A stretch of 64,000 bases of DNA from Algoriphagus aquimarinus (GTDB taxonomy: Bacteria; Bacteroidota; Bacteroidia; Cytophagales; Cyclobacteriaceae), in assembly GCF_007997215.1 (NCBI RefSeq), contig NZ_VORW01000001.1, forward strand, positions 558,001-622,000, in the 5' to 3' direction. The notes beneath the pieces are model-generated. The model worked only from the letters and a program-made list of their open reading frames with translations. It had not been told where the DNA came from and made no database searches. Of this stretch, positions 27,529-36,562 are shown one piece after another. Numbering within the stretch: the first letter of the stretch is position 1; every line of letters starts with the position of its first letter. Made by a program: the position numbers and the translations under genes.

Positions 27529-29640
27529 TTAAAAGAATTTATATCTATAATCCTTGACGCCCGCCAAATCCTGCAGAGCCATCATAACTGAATACGTTGT
27601 TCTCTGAGAAGCATTTTGAGTCAATTGACCTTGATATGCAGAATAGTCACCTATCTCAGCTGCTGGAGTCAAAGAGTTCAATTTAGCTACGATCACACCT
27701 ACGTCTTCACGAATAGGCTGAGTAAGCTCACCTTGCTTCACTCCGAAGATAGCTCCGATCGCTCGTGGAGCGAAACCAACACCTGGAATTACATTAGCGC
27801 TAAGCTTCAAATCAGGAATTTCGTTAAGAGAAGCTTCATTTGGATAGACAGCTTTCATATCTTCTAAAGTAGCCTTGCCAGCCAATTTAGACTTGATCAC
27901 TTCAGCTTTTTTCTCATTTCTAACCTGAGCTTCTATTTGCTCTTTTACATCTGCCAATTTCACATCGCCTTCGTCTCTCTTGCTGACTAGGGTAGCTACT
28001 ACATAAGCATTGTCTAATTCATAAACAGTAGAAACCTCGCCAGTAGAAGTATCATCTGCAAATGCCCAGCGAATAACTTCTCTAGCGTTTTGAAGGTTGT
28101 TGATATTTCTAGCATTGGCATCTACATTGACCGCTGGTAGAATTCTATAATTCTCAGTGGTTGCGTTTTCGGTGAACTCATTCCTGTTTCCTGCATTTGC
28201 AGCAAATGAATCAGCTTTTCTGAAAGCCTCATTTCTAGTAGCATCACTAGCAACCAATTCCAATTCTAAAGTAGCCACTTTAGTGTAAGTGGTTTTAGGC
28301 ATTTCAGTCACTTTAATGATATGATAGCCATATTCAGTTTCTACTACATTCGGAAGAACTCCAGTTGATTTTGCAGCATAGGCAGCCGTAGCAAATTCAG
28401 CTACGAAGTCTTCTTTTGCAAACCAACCTAAATCTCCGCCTGTTTGAGCAGTTCCATCTTGGCCATATTGTCTAGCTGCGATTTCAAAGTTTCCGTCAGC
28501 TTGTACTTCGTCAAGAACAGTTTCAGCTTGAGCCTTTACCACTGCTTTGGAAGCATCATCCATTCCTTCAGTGCTGAAAAGAATATGTGAAGCTCTCAAT
28601 CTTGGCGTTCCTTCGTATTGATCAGAGATCTTATAGGATACGTAAGTGGAGTTAGCTGTAATGAAAGGTCCATAAGTTTGGCCTGCCTGTATGTCTGATA
28701 CATTATTGATCAAATTAGCAGGAAGTTCATCACCTGCTCTGATCGTCATAAAAGGAGCTTGTCCTTCAGAATTTCTCAATACAAAAAGTGAATCATTCTC
28801 TGCAGCTCTAAGCTCGTTGGTCAATTCATTGATATGAGAAATAACCTCAGCTGAATCTATTCCACTTGGCTGAATGCTAAAGCTTACATATTCAAGGCTA
28901 GCGGCATTTCCAGATTTGAATTTGCTTTTATTCTTAGTCAAATATGCTTGCATTTCGCTTTCTGAAACAGTTACATCTGCGTCAGCTACTGCATAGAATG
29001 GCACAAATAGGATAGAAGCATCCGCGATAGTATTCGCTGCTTTGTATTCCTCCTTAGCTTCAGCCTGTGTAGCAAACTCAGAAGTCGCTAGCATGTTGTC
29101 ATATTTGATTCTCAGTCTAGAGTCGGCAAAAAGGCGCTCCTGCTGATTCCAATATGCCTGCTGAGCTGGATCTGCAGTCTCGAGAGACTGTAAGAAAGAT
29201 ACCAACTGACTTTTGTCAAACTCACCAGTCTGAGGGTTCACCAATTGCTGACGTAATTCTGGAACGATGTTTTTGCCCTGAACCATATCAACTAATTCCG
29301 CATCGGAAATCGTCAAACCTAATTTCTCATATTCTTCTTTGAACACACGCTCCACAATCATTGACTGCCAAGCCTGCTCTCTGATAGAATACATTTCTAC
29401 TTCGGAAGGAACTCTACCCGTTCTCTGCTGATTCGCTACTTTGAATTCTTCAACACGGGCGATGTATTCCTCGTAGGTGATATCTTCACCTGCGATCTCG
29501 CCTACGATATTTTGACTGGAACTGAGTAAGGTCGAATTTGGACTTAATAAATCTCCTCCTAGGAGGAATAAAATTAATCCGCCGGCAATTACGCCGATCA
29601 ATAGACCTGTCCTTTGTCTAATTTGTTTAATTAACGCCAT
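27529..29640 (-). CDS. PpiD-like membrane-anchored peptidyl-prolyl isomerase
   Basis: From the ATG at 29640 the protein has 703 residues (an upstream TTG is less likely). It has one N-terminal membrane helix (about 12-30, GLLIGVIAGGLILFLLGG), a SurA_N-like chaperone segment (about 35-200) and a parvulin-type rotamase domain (about 335-450, RASHILFS ... GGDLGWFAKEDFV ... YGYHIIKVTE). It folds proteins in the periplasm from the inner membrane, likely helping outer-membrane proteins. It is the last gene of a block with the CorC-type protein and lptC and has its own terminator. Confidence 0.9.
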   Translation of the reverse strand: MALIKQIRQRTGLLIGVIAGGLILFLLGGDLLSPNSTLLSSSQNIVGEIAGEDITYEEYIARVEEFKVANQQRTGRVPSEVEMYSIREQAWQSMIVERVFKEEYEKLGLTISDAELVDMVQGKNIVPELRQQLVNPQTGEFDKSQLVSFLQSLETADPAQQAYWNQQERLFADSRLRIKYDNMLATSEFATQAEAKEEYKAANTIADASILFVPFYAVADADVTVSESEMQAYLTKNKSKFKSGNAASLEYVSFSIQPSGIDSAEVISHINELTNELRAAENDSLFVLRNSEGQAPFMTIRAGDELPANLINNVSDIQAGQTYGPFITANSTYVSYKISDQYEGTPRLRASHILFSTEGMDDASKAVVKAQAETVLDEVQADGNFEIAARQYGQDGTAQTGGDLGWFAKEDFVAEFATAAYAAKSTGVLPNVVETEYGYHIIKVTEMPKTTYTKVATLELELVASDATRNEAFRKADSFAANAGNRNEFTENATTENYRILPAVNVDANARNINNLQNAREVIRWAFADDTSTGEVSTVYELDNAYVVATLVSKRDEGDVKLADVKEQIEAQVRNEKKAEVIKSKLAGKATLEDMKAVYPNEASLNEIPDLKLSANVIPGVGFAPRAIGAIFGVKQGELTQPIREDVGVIVAKLNSLTPAAEIGDYSAYQGQLTQNASQRTTYSVMMALQDLAGVKDYRYKFF

Positions 29641-29723
29641 TATTGTACTACGCTTTTTTAGAGTGTCGCAAAATAATAGCATTACTAACGAAATTCAAAA
29701 TATATTCTGAATCAAACGCTTAA

Positions 29724-31013
29724 CTAGAAAATTCCGGAGGTGTTGATTTTCACGCGAACAGTCTCAATTCTATGCTCTTGCTTGGTCACTACTGTAAAAG
29801 TATAGGACTCAAAAGTAATCGATTCTCCTTTCTTTGGAAGATTCTCTGTAAGCGAAAGAATCAGCCCAGATAGGGTCTCAAAGTCTCCAATGGGCAATTC
29901 CCAGTCATATTTATCATTGAGGTAATCGATTTCGTGACGCGCACTGAGCAAATATTCCTGTTCAGAAATTTTCTGTTCGATCAAATCATCGCTGTCGTAT
30001 TCGTCCTCGATTTCTCCAAAAATCTCTTCAATAATATCTTCCATGGAAACTATGCCTGAGGTGCCTCCAAACTCATCTACTACCAAAGCGAGACTTTTTC
30101 GCTCCTGAATAAATTGAATCAACAACTCATTAGCCAAGGCAGATTCTGGCGCAATAATGATCGGAGTAAGGATTTCTTCGATGGTTTTGGGCTTCTTAAA
30201 TAGCTCCAATTGATGGCAATAACCGATGACATCGTCAATGGATTCCCGATAAACAATCACCTTGGAATGTCCACTTTCTTCGAATACTTTTTTTAGCTCC
30301 TCCATTTCATCATCTACTTCTACACAGACGATGTCTGTCCTCGGCACCATGCATTCGCGCACTCGAACAGTTTTAAATTCTACCGCATTGTCAAAAATCT
30401 TGGTATCAATCTCCACATGTCCATCCTCTTTCCCTTTGTGAATGTGATTTTGAACAAAGCTGTTCAAGTCAGTCACCGTGAAGACTGGCTTGTCCTCACT
30501 ATATTCTAAACGGAGTATTTTAGTGATGAAAAATCTCGACAGTCCTACTATAGCCCAAACCACTGGGTAAAAGAACAAATATATGATCCAGAAAGGCAGT
30601 GCGAAGAAATTCAACATGCTGTTTGGGTTCAGCATAAATAGGCTTTTTGGCAGAAATTCAGCGGTGACCAAAACCACAATAGTGGAAATCAAAGTCTGTA
30701 ACACCAGGACAATCGCATCATTATTGAAGCCAAATGAGTCTTGTAGAAACATCTTCAACGGGTCTTCCATGAGGAATGCCATGAATATACCGTAGAGCAC
30801 CAGAGAAATGGTATTTCCCAAAAGTGTGGTGCCGATAAATTGACCTGGGCGCTTTACAAAGACGCTAAGTACTCTTCCAGTCAGATCTCCCTGCTTATTT
30901 TGAAGCTCGATCTGTAGCTTATTAGCAGAAATAAATGCAATCTCCATCCCTGAAAAAAAGGCTGAAAACACAAGCGTGATGATCACATAAATCAACTCAT
31001 AACTTATTTCCAT
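29724..31013 (-). CDS. CNNM/CBS/CorC_HlyC-domain membrane protein (hemolysin family)
   Basis: The 429-residue protein has a CNNM (DUF21) membrane domain with four helices (about 1-190), a pair of CBS domains (about 200-330, with REChMVPRTDIV-type RECMVPRTDIVCVEVDD and LVVDEFGGTSGIVSMEDIIEEIFGEI) and a C-terminal CorC_HlyC domain (about 345-429). In Bacteroidetes the GldE gliding-motility protein has this layout, but so do Mg/Co efflux proteins; I cannot tell which. It overlaps no gene and lies 2 bp after the small membrane protein, inside the lptC-ppiD block. Confidence 0.85.
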   Translation of the reverse strand: MEISYELIYVIITLVFSAFFSGMEIAFISANKLQIELQNKQGDLTGRVLSVFVKRPGQFIGTTLLGNTISLVLYGIFMAFLMEDPLKMFLQDSFGFNNDAIVLVLQTLISTIVVLVTAEFLPKSLFMLNPNSMLNFFALPFWIIYLFFYPVVWAIVGLSRFFITKILRLEYSEDKPVFTVTDLNSFVQNHIHKGKEDGHVEIDTKIFDNAVEFKTVRVRECMVPRTDIVCVEVDDEMEELKKVFEESGHSKVIVYRESIDDVIGYCHQLELFKKPKTIEEILTPIIIAPESALANELLIQFIQERKSLALVVDEFGGTSGIVSMEDIIEEIFGEIEDEYDSDDLIEQKISEQEYLLSARHEIDYLNDKYDWELPIGDFETLSGLILSLTENLPKKGESITFESYTFTVVTKQEHRIETVRVKINTSGIF

Positions 31014-31015
31014 GC

Positions 31016-31225
31016 TTAACGTTTTTTGCCAGATTTGGCCTTTTTCTTAGGTGTGGGTGGTTCTTCGGGTTTTTGCATTTTGCGATACTGGAACCAAAAT
31101 AACAAGGCTACAGCAAACATAAAAATTGCATAGGAAGCTTCCACTCCCTGAGTGACCGTCTGGTGAATCCCTACGATCATCAATGCAAGTGAAAGGGATA
31201 ATAATAATGCGTCAACTAATTTCAT
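31016..31225 (-). CDS. Small two-helix membrane protein
   Basis: The 69-residue protein has two hydrophobic helices (about 2-22 and 31-49) and a lysine/proline-rich basic cytoplasmic tail (EEPPTPKKKAKSGKKR). No family is recognised. It sits between lptC and the CorC-type protein with 2 bp to the latter and 72 bp from lptC. This conserved-looking position suggests a helper of the neighbouring envelope proteins, which is inference. Confidence 0.7.
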   Translation of the reverse strand: MKLVDALLLSLSLALMIVGIHQTVTQGVEASYAIFMFAVALLFWFQYRKMQKPEEPPTPKKKAKSGKKR

Positions 31226-31297
31226 TCTGATTTTTTATAAAGCAGAGAAGTAATAAAATCAAATATTGTTTTAACAGGGAATTCCGTAGCCATTTTT

Positions 31298-31840
31298 TTA
31301 TAATCCGTCTCCAGGTAATTCAACCTGACCATCTCGGGGATTTTTTAAGGAATAATTAGTAAAAGTCTCATCGGCTTCCAATCCAGATCCATAGAAAAAT
31401 GTACCACCGTCCTGTACCCTTACAAACTTTTCAGTGTATATTCTCTTTCTTGGCTCCCAAAAAAGTTCTTCTGATTGGAGGTGTTGATCTTTGATCAGAT
31501 TATGAACCTGTACATCTCCTTCTCCTCTCCAGACATTCTCCTGCTTTAAAAAATAACCCCGATCTGCTCTCAGCGTGGTGGTCAATTGCCCATCTGTCTC
31601 AAAAATCTGAATTTCGATCCCATCAGGAAATTCTAGGTTGCCATTGGCAAATTCAAGTTGCTTAGGCGCCTCAAGCTCAAAACGCACTATAGCCGAGTCA
31701 CTTCGGATCAAATGCACATTGAGAGCCAGATTCATAGGCCCATCATACACCTCCATAACTGATGCGTCTACATCTTCCCTGCAGGAACTAGTCAATGTGA
31801 TGACACTAAGTAGTACGAATGAAAGTAAACTATTCTTCAC
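31298..31840 (-). CDS. lptC: LPS export protein LptC (lipoprotein-type)
   Basis: The 180-residue protein has a lipoprotein signal ending LTSSC and the LptC beta-jellyroll core (about 45-165), with VRFELEAPKQLEF, LRADRGYFLKQENVWRGEGDV and YGSGLEADETFTNY. LptC passes lipopolysaccharide from the LptBFG transporter to LptA across the periplasm. In enterics it is held by a membrane helix; a lipoprotein form is common in Bacteroidetes. The start codon is GTG at 31840; no ATG is available before the signal peptide. A possible promoter ends almost at the start codon. Confidence 0.88.
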   Translation of the reverse strand: MKNSLLSFVLLSVITLTSSCREDVDASVMEVYDGPMNLALNVHLIRSDSAIVRFELEAPKQLEFANGNLEFPDGIEIQIFETDGQLTTTLRADRGYFLKQENVWRGEGDVQVHNLIKDQHLQSEELFWEPRKRIYTEKFVRVQDGGTFFYGSGLEADETFTNYSLKNPRDGQVELPGDGL

Positions 31841-31844
31841 AGCT

Positions 31845-31878
31845 CAAAGATACTTGAAAATTGTTTCATGGCTACAAA
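31845..31878 (-). promoter_or_regulatory. Possible lptC promoter abutting the start codon
   Basis: On the minus strand TTTG (31875-31878) and TATCTTTG (31845-31852; matches TAnnTTTG) are 22 nt apart, slightly over the usual spacing. The -7 box ends 4 bp before the GTG start, so the transcript would begin close to the codon itself. Confidence 0.4.
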
Positions 31879-31908
31879 CGAAAAAAGGCAGCCCGAAGAC
31901 TGCCTTTT
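31879..31908 (-). terminator. Rho-independent terminator of the TPR-protein gene
   Basis: AAAAGGCAG (31883-31891) and CTGCCTTTT (31900-31908) form a 9-bp stem. On the minus strand the stem runs into TTTTTT. It ends the coaX-porin-TPR transcript 16 bp after the stop codon of the TPR gene. Confidence 0.82.
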
Positions 31909-31923
31909 AAATCAGTAATTTGA

Positions 31924-33228
31924 TTAATCTCTTGTCGCCAAAGTTACAGTCTCACCAATCCAACATCCAGTGCTGAGGCTTTGACCCACTTGCATTCCTT
32001 CAGCAAACACTTCCTCTTTTGAAGGAAACTGAGCTCTTGCTTGAGCCATTCCACTAGAATTACCAGCTCTCTGATAAGCATTATAGGCAGCTAAGAATAT
32101 CGCTCTATCCTTGATCACACTTACTCCTGCTCTACACTCATTGTAGGCATTCATGTACATACCCGCAATCATATTGTATACATCAGAAGTAATAGATGAA
32201 TCTAGATTTGCAGCCTCTTTAGCAGCAGCTCTCGCAGCTGATTTCTTTCCTTGCTTCGCGTAAATTTTAGAAAGCTCCATCTGAGATTCTGCTTTCTGAG
32301 AAGTATTCTCCGCAAGACTCAATGCTTGAGTCCACATTTCTTCAGCCTTGGCAGTATTGTCCTCCTGCATATATCTCATGGCAATTACCTGAGAAGTAGA
32401 GAAAGATGGTTCCTTCGCATGCTTCATTTCCAATGCCTGCAAGAATGCATTAGAAGAGAAACACTTGTATTGTACAGAGTACTTGAAGATTTGATCTGCT
32501 AGTGCCTCGTTAGTAGGATCAGCAGTCAATTTTGGTCCCATTGTATTTTCAATGAAATCACAATCGATCAGTTCCATAGCAATTAATAATTGCTCAAGAT
32601 TACTTTTTGGGCTAGATACATCGTCCCCTTCAGCTGCCGCTTTATCAAGAATAGCTTGAAGTTTATCATGAATTGAAAGAATCTCTTCGCCTGTATAGGC
32701 TTCATGATAGGCATAATTTCTGTAAACTAAATTAAAATATGCAGCTATTAGGTTAGGACTAAGTGTACCATTTAGTTCCATTGCTTTTTCGAAATCAGCA
32801 ATTGGATCTTTCAACTTATCTTGATCATCCTTATAGTAGGTATACCCGTAATAAGCTTTATTTTCTATCCAATTTTTCTCATTGTTATATAATACACCTC
32901 GCTTTTCATACAAAATGATTACGGAATCCTGATAAACTCTCTTTTGAACCTCATCTGTCGTGGCTTTTGAAGCCTCATCATAGATCTTTGTTCCATTGAT
33001 ATATAGAGACTCATTCAGCTCAGGCACATTTACAAGCAGCCAATGAAGAGGTTTGGTAGCCTCCACGTATTGTTCAGATTGCATATAGTCAGTGTAAGCA
33101 GCATTTAGCTCTCTGGCTTTAGCTTCTTGAACTGGATCGGATGGAAAATTGAATACTTGAGCTTGGACCATCCCAGCAAGAAGCAGGGCACTTAGCCCTA
33201 GGACTGTAGATTTAATGTTCATTTTCAT
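31924..33228 (-). CDS. Secreted TPR-like protein of unknown role
   Basis: The 434-residue protein has a signal peptide (about 1-23, ending GMVQAQ) and a helical repeat region of TPR type along most of its length, with repeated small-Ala patterns such as AMELNGTLSPNLIAAYFNL and AKQGKKSAARAAAKEAANL. The C-terminus has a conserved-looking GQSLSTGCWIGETVTL patch. It lies between an outer-membrane protein and lptC, so a role in envelope biogenesis is likely but unproven. It ends in its own terminator. Confidence 0.75.
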   Translation of the reverse strand: MKMNIKSTVLGLSALLLAGMVQAQVFNFPSDPVQEAKARELNAAYTDYMQSEQYVEATKPLHWLLVNVPELNESLYINGTKIYDEASKATTDEVQKRVYQDSVIILYEKRGVLYNNEKNWIENKAYYGYTYYKDDQDKLKDPIADFEKAMELNGTLSPNLIAAYFNLVYRNYAYHEAYTGEEILSIHDKLQAILDKAAAEGDDVSSPKSNLEQLLIAMELIDCDFIENTMGPKLTADPTNEALADQIFKYSVQYKCFSSNAFLQALEMKHAKEPSFSTSQVIAMRYMQEDNTAKAEEMWTQALSLAENTSQKAESQMELSKIYAKQGKKSAARAAAKEAANLDSSITSDVYNMIAGMYMNAYNECRAGVSVIKDRAIFLAAYNAYQRAGNSSGMAQARAQFPSKEEVFAEGMQVGQSLSTGCWIGETVTLATRD

Positions 33229-33323
33229 AATGGTTTAATTCGGCACAATTTAATCTTCATGTCTAAATTCAAGTTTTCAAACTCGCATTTAACCATTTTG
33301 ATCGTATGGTTTGGTTAATTTTT

Positions 33324-34607
33324 TTATTCAAATACTCGTTTGTAGAACCAACTATTATCATTCAGTGACAAGCCAAAGGTGAAGTTTACATAACTTTCTC
33401 GGATGAGGCCATTGTTGGTGGTTCCTCGTTGTCCGACTTTCACTGCGAAGTTCACTAATGAAAGTTGATTTACAGGAAGTGAAGCTCCAAAGTTAATGCC
33501 AAGGTCATTTATATTTGTCTCGTTCAGGTAGTATGGCGTCTGCTGATACTCCAAACCGACGCGATAAGTACCTCTCTTCAGGCCGTTGTCAACAGATAGA
33601 AAATCAGGTATAATCTGGAATCCCAAACCAATCTTGATCGCTTCCTTCAATTGCAAGGGATCATCTAAGAGAGATCTGTAATTTTTGAAGTCTTGATATT
33701 GACCTTCCAAACCGATCACAAATTTGTTGTTTTTTTCATAAGAAACGCCGAATCCATAGCGATTAGGGATATAAATGCTCCCTGGTTCGTCATTCGCAAT
33801 CAGGTCACCATCTGAATCCGGATCGCTAGCTTGGCCATATGATGCGAGTTTGGCAAAAGCTTTTCCATTAACGTCTCCTAAACGCTGATAAATGGCACCC
33901 AAATGTAGCTTACTCTTATCGTTCAATGGGAGGAAGTAATATGCACCTGCTTTGATGCCCACATCACTAACTGTTAATCTTTCATAATATTCTGTGGTGA
34001 TACCAACTTGGCTTCCCTCATTATCAAAAAGTGCCAGTTGGTCCGTTCGGATCGTGGACCCAAAGATGTAAGAACCCTGAATACCTAGGCTCAGATTTTT
34101 AGCTACAATCATCCCATAACTCAAATAAGCTTCAGAGATACCGCCGTCACCTTGGATAGAATTTAAAGCATTTATATCTGTATTGCTTACTGGACTTTCT
34201 ATAAACAAGCGATAATTCACACTGGTAATTTGATTCAATCCTAAGCCGAATGTCGCTTTATTTACTTTCACAGGAAGAGAGATTGCGATATAGGATAATC
34301 CACCACCATCAACATTTGACTTCTCAGTTCCGTTGTCAGCAGCGATTTTCTTATAATTCAGCGCAGCTTCAAAATTAAAAATCGTGTTCTTAGTAGTAAG
34401 TGCAGGATTGACCACATTAGGGTTCCATGCTGAACCGAAACTGATGCCAAGTCCCCCCATGGCTTGATTATTAGTTAGACCGGAATAATTAAATTCTCCG
34501 ATACCAAGAGCACTATAGGTAGAAGCACTCGACTGAGCCTGAGCTTCTGTAAATAAGAAAAGGGTGCATAGTACACCCAGCAATTGCAATTTGATATTAC
34601 TCAACAT
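33324..34607 (-). CDS. Outer-membrane porin-like protein
   Basis: The 427-residue protein has a signal peptide (about 1-24, ending EAQAQ) and a long region of alternating hydrophobic strands, ending in an aromatic-rich stretch (FYKRVFE), consistent with an outer-membrane beta barrel of the OmpP1/FadL-like group. The start of the mature protein (STYSALGIGEFNYSGLTNN) is typical of small barrels in this phylum. The role is unknown. It overlaps the coaX stop by 11 bp, so the two are coupled, and it precedes a TPR protein and lptC. Confidence 0.75.
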   Translation of the reverse strand: MLSNIKLQLLGVLCTLFLFTEAQAQSSASTYSALGIGEFNYSGLTNNQAMGGLGISFGSAWNPNVVNPALTTKNTIFNFEAALNYKKIAADNGTEKSNVDGGGLSYIAISLPVKVNKATFGLGLNQITSVNYRLFIESPVSNTDINALNSIQGDGGISEAYLSYGMIVAKNLSLGIQGSYIFGSTIRTDQLALFDNEGSQVGITTEYYERLTVSDVGIKAGAYYFLPLNDKSKLHLGAIYQRLGDVNGKAFAKLASYGQASDPDSDGDLIANDEPGSIYIPNRYGFGVSYEKNNKFVIGLEGQYQDFKNYRSLLDDPLQLKEAIKIGLGFQIIPDFLSVDNGLKRGTYRVGLEYQQTPYYLNETNINDLGINFGASLPVNQLSLVNFAVKVGQRGTTNNGLIRESYVNFTFGLSLNDNSWFYKRVFE

Positions 34608-35313
34608 TGTGGTTTAGAATAGAATTCAATCCGTAAAGGACCAAATTTGGGACTACAAATATGAGGTCTTTTGCCAATGAATCAAAAGATTGGGCATCTC
34701 CACCACAAACAAAGACCTCGATTTCTGGAAATTTTTTGGTGTAGGCTTCGATTTGCCCACGCAACTCGAGCTCAATTCCATACCAAACACCGATCTGCAT
34801 ACACATGATCGTATTGTTGCCAATCAGTTCAGTAGGTTTTACTTTTAAATCTACTAGAGGCAATCTTGCCGTTTGTTCATGCATCGCCTTAGCTCGCATC
34901 CCAAATCCAGGACTAATTGCCCCTCCTAGATATGAATTACTTCCATCGATTAAATCAAAAGTAATACAAGTTCCCAAGTCTATTGCGAGAACCGGACCTT
35001 TTCCACGAACAGCCCAAGCTCCGATCGCTCCGGCAATACGATCCAAACCCAAACTGGCCGGTGTTCCGTACCCATTATAGATAGGTAACTTCGTCTCTGG
35101 ACTGAGATAGGTAAATTGGAAAGGTAAAATATCCAGTAATTCTGGCTGACTCCATTTCACGGAACTCACCAAACAATGGTCAAAAGACGCTGAATTCCAG
35201 GAAGGTAAAGCTCTTTCAAGCCCCTCAAATACTTCTTCCACAAGCAGCTTATCTCCTTCAAAAAGAGCAGACTTGATTCGAGTATTCCCAATATCTATGA
35301 TCAGATTTGTCAT
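34597..35313 (-). CDS. coaX: Type III pantothenate kinase
   Basis: The 238-residue protein has the CoaX ASKHA signatures: LIIDIGNTRIKSALFEG (phosphate-1 loop), GLDRIAGAIGAW, VLAIDLGTCITFDLIDG and a C-terminal VFVCGGDAQSF. It phosphorylates pantothenate, the first step of coenzyme A synthesis, in the cytoplasm. It is the first gene of the coaX-porin-TPR transcript. The anmK gene lies divergently 105 bp away. Confidence 0.94.
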   Translation of the reverse strand: MTNLIIDIGNTRIKSALFEGDKLLVEEVFEGLERALPSWNSASFDHCLVSSVKWSQPELLDILPFQFTYLSPETKLPIYNGYGTPASLGLDRIAGAIGAWAVRGKGPVLAIDLGTCITFDLIDGSNSYLGGAISPGFGMRAKAMHEQTARLPLVDLKVKPTELIGNNTIMCMQIGVWYGIELELRGQIEAYTKKFPEIEVFVCGGDAQSFDSLAKDLIFVVPNLVLYGLNSILNHNVE

Positions 35314-35379
35314 CCAGTTTAATTAATCTTTCGCAAAATAGTCATTCATAAAAACGAGGTAGTTCTATCCTTGTTAAAT

Positions 35380-35387
35380 TATCTTTG
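35380..35387 (+). promoter_or_regulatory. Possible -7 promoter box of anmK
   Basis: TATCTTTG matches TAnnTTTG and lies 30 bp before the anmK ATG, a usual distance. No TTTG was found at the -33 position. Confidence 0.4.
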
Positions 35388-35417
35388 TCTTAGTCTTCAC
35401 TTAACATACTTTAACCC

Positions 35418-36491
35418 ATGAGCCCTACAAACTACACCATGATCGGATTGATGTCCGGTACCTCAGGAGACGGGTTAGATATCGCGTATTGCAGCTATGA
35501 GCGTCAAAAACAATGGTCTTACGAGATTTTGGATGCAATCACGTTCCCATTTCCAAAGGAGCTGGGACAAAAGCTGCTGAACAGTCATAGTCTTTCCGCG
35601 CTGGAATTGGCGCTGCTAGACGTGGATTTTGGCAAGTGGATGGGTGAAAAAGTCAAAGAATACTGCAGCGAAAAGCAAATCAAACCGATGGCTATATGCT
35701 CACATGGCCACACCGTTTTTCATCAACCAGCCAAAGGTCTTAGCCTTCAGATAGGAAATGGCTGGGCATTGCATCAGGCTTCAGGAGAAAAGGTAATCAA
35801 CGATTTCCGTATGCAGGATGTGCAGCTCGGCGGCCAAGGAGCTCCTTTGGTGCCGATTGGTGATCAATTACTTTTTCCTTCGATCGATTTTTGCATCAAT
35901 CTAGGTGGGATTGCAAATATCAGTATGGAAGTAGCAGGACAGCGTATTGCTTTTGACACCTGCCCTTTTAACCTACTTCTGAATTCTCAGGCAAATATGC
36001 TCGGTGCTGAATACGATAAAAATGGAGCCTGGGCTAAAGAAGGAGATTTCAATCAAAATTTATTTGAAGCTTTAAATACCCTGCCTTATTACTCTAAATC
36101 GGAAGCTAAATCATTAGGTCGGGAGGATTTAGAAAATGATTTCATGCCATTGTTAATTTCTAGTGGTCTTTCTGAAAAAGACATTTTACGAACTCTTGTG
36201 GAGCATTATGCTTTTCAAATCGCCAAAGTGATTAAGCAATACCAAGACAATGACACACCTTCTGTGCTGATCACCGGCGGGGGCGCATACAATGCTTTTT
36301 TTATTAAGTGCCTTGATAACCAACTATATTCAAAATGGAATCATATAGCAGCTTCCTCCGAATTGATTGAATTTAAAGAGGCGCTGGTTTTTGGCTTTTT
36401 GGGCGTGTTGCGTATACGAAATGAAAACAATTGCCTGGCATCCGTAACAGGGGCAAGATCTGATTCATCTGGCGGATTAATTTTTGGCTAA
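35418..36491 (+). CDS. anmK: Anhydro-N-acetylmuramic acid kinase
   Basis: The 357-residue protein has the AnmK ASKHA fold, starting GLMSGTSGDGLDIAYCSY, with CSHGHTVFHQPA, LGGIANISM and LITGGGAYNAFFIKCL. It opens and phosphorylates 1,6-anhydro-MurNAc, a peptidoglycan turnover product, to give MurNAc 6-phosphate for reuse. The MurQ etherase gene is not in this window. Stands alone between divergent coaX and the downstream dehydrogenase. Confidence 0.95.
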   Translation: MSPTNYTMIGLMSGTSGDGLDIAYCSYERQKQWSYEILDAITFPFPKELGQKLLNSHSLSALELALLDVDFGKWMGEKVKEYCSEKQIKPMAICSHGHTVFHQPAKGLSLQIGNGWALHQASGEKVINDFRMQDVQLGGQGAPLVPIGDQLLFPSIDFCINLGGIANISMEVAGQRIAFDTCPFNLLLNSQANMLGAEYDKNGAWAKEGDFNQNLFEALNTLPYYSKSEAKSLGREDLENDFMPLLISSGLSEKDILRTLVEHYAFQIAKVIKQYQDNDTPSVLITGGGAYNAFFIKCLDNQLYSKWNHIAASSELIEFKEALVFGFLGVLRIRNENNCLASVTGARSDSSGGLIFG

Positions 36492-36532
36492 CTGCCCGTC
36501 AGACTTCATGCAACTAGAGAGGTTTATTTTCC

Positions 36533-36540
36533 TATTTTTG
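36533..36540 (+). promoter_or_regulatory. Possible -7 promoter box of the amino-acid dehydrogenase
   Basis: TATTTTTG matches TAnnTTTG and lies 22 bp upstream of the start codon. No TTTG sits at the expected -33 distance. Confidence 0.4.
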
Positions 36541-36562
36541 CCCAGCTATAAACCCAAATTAC

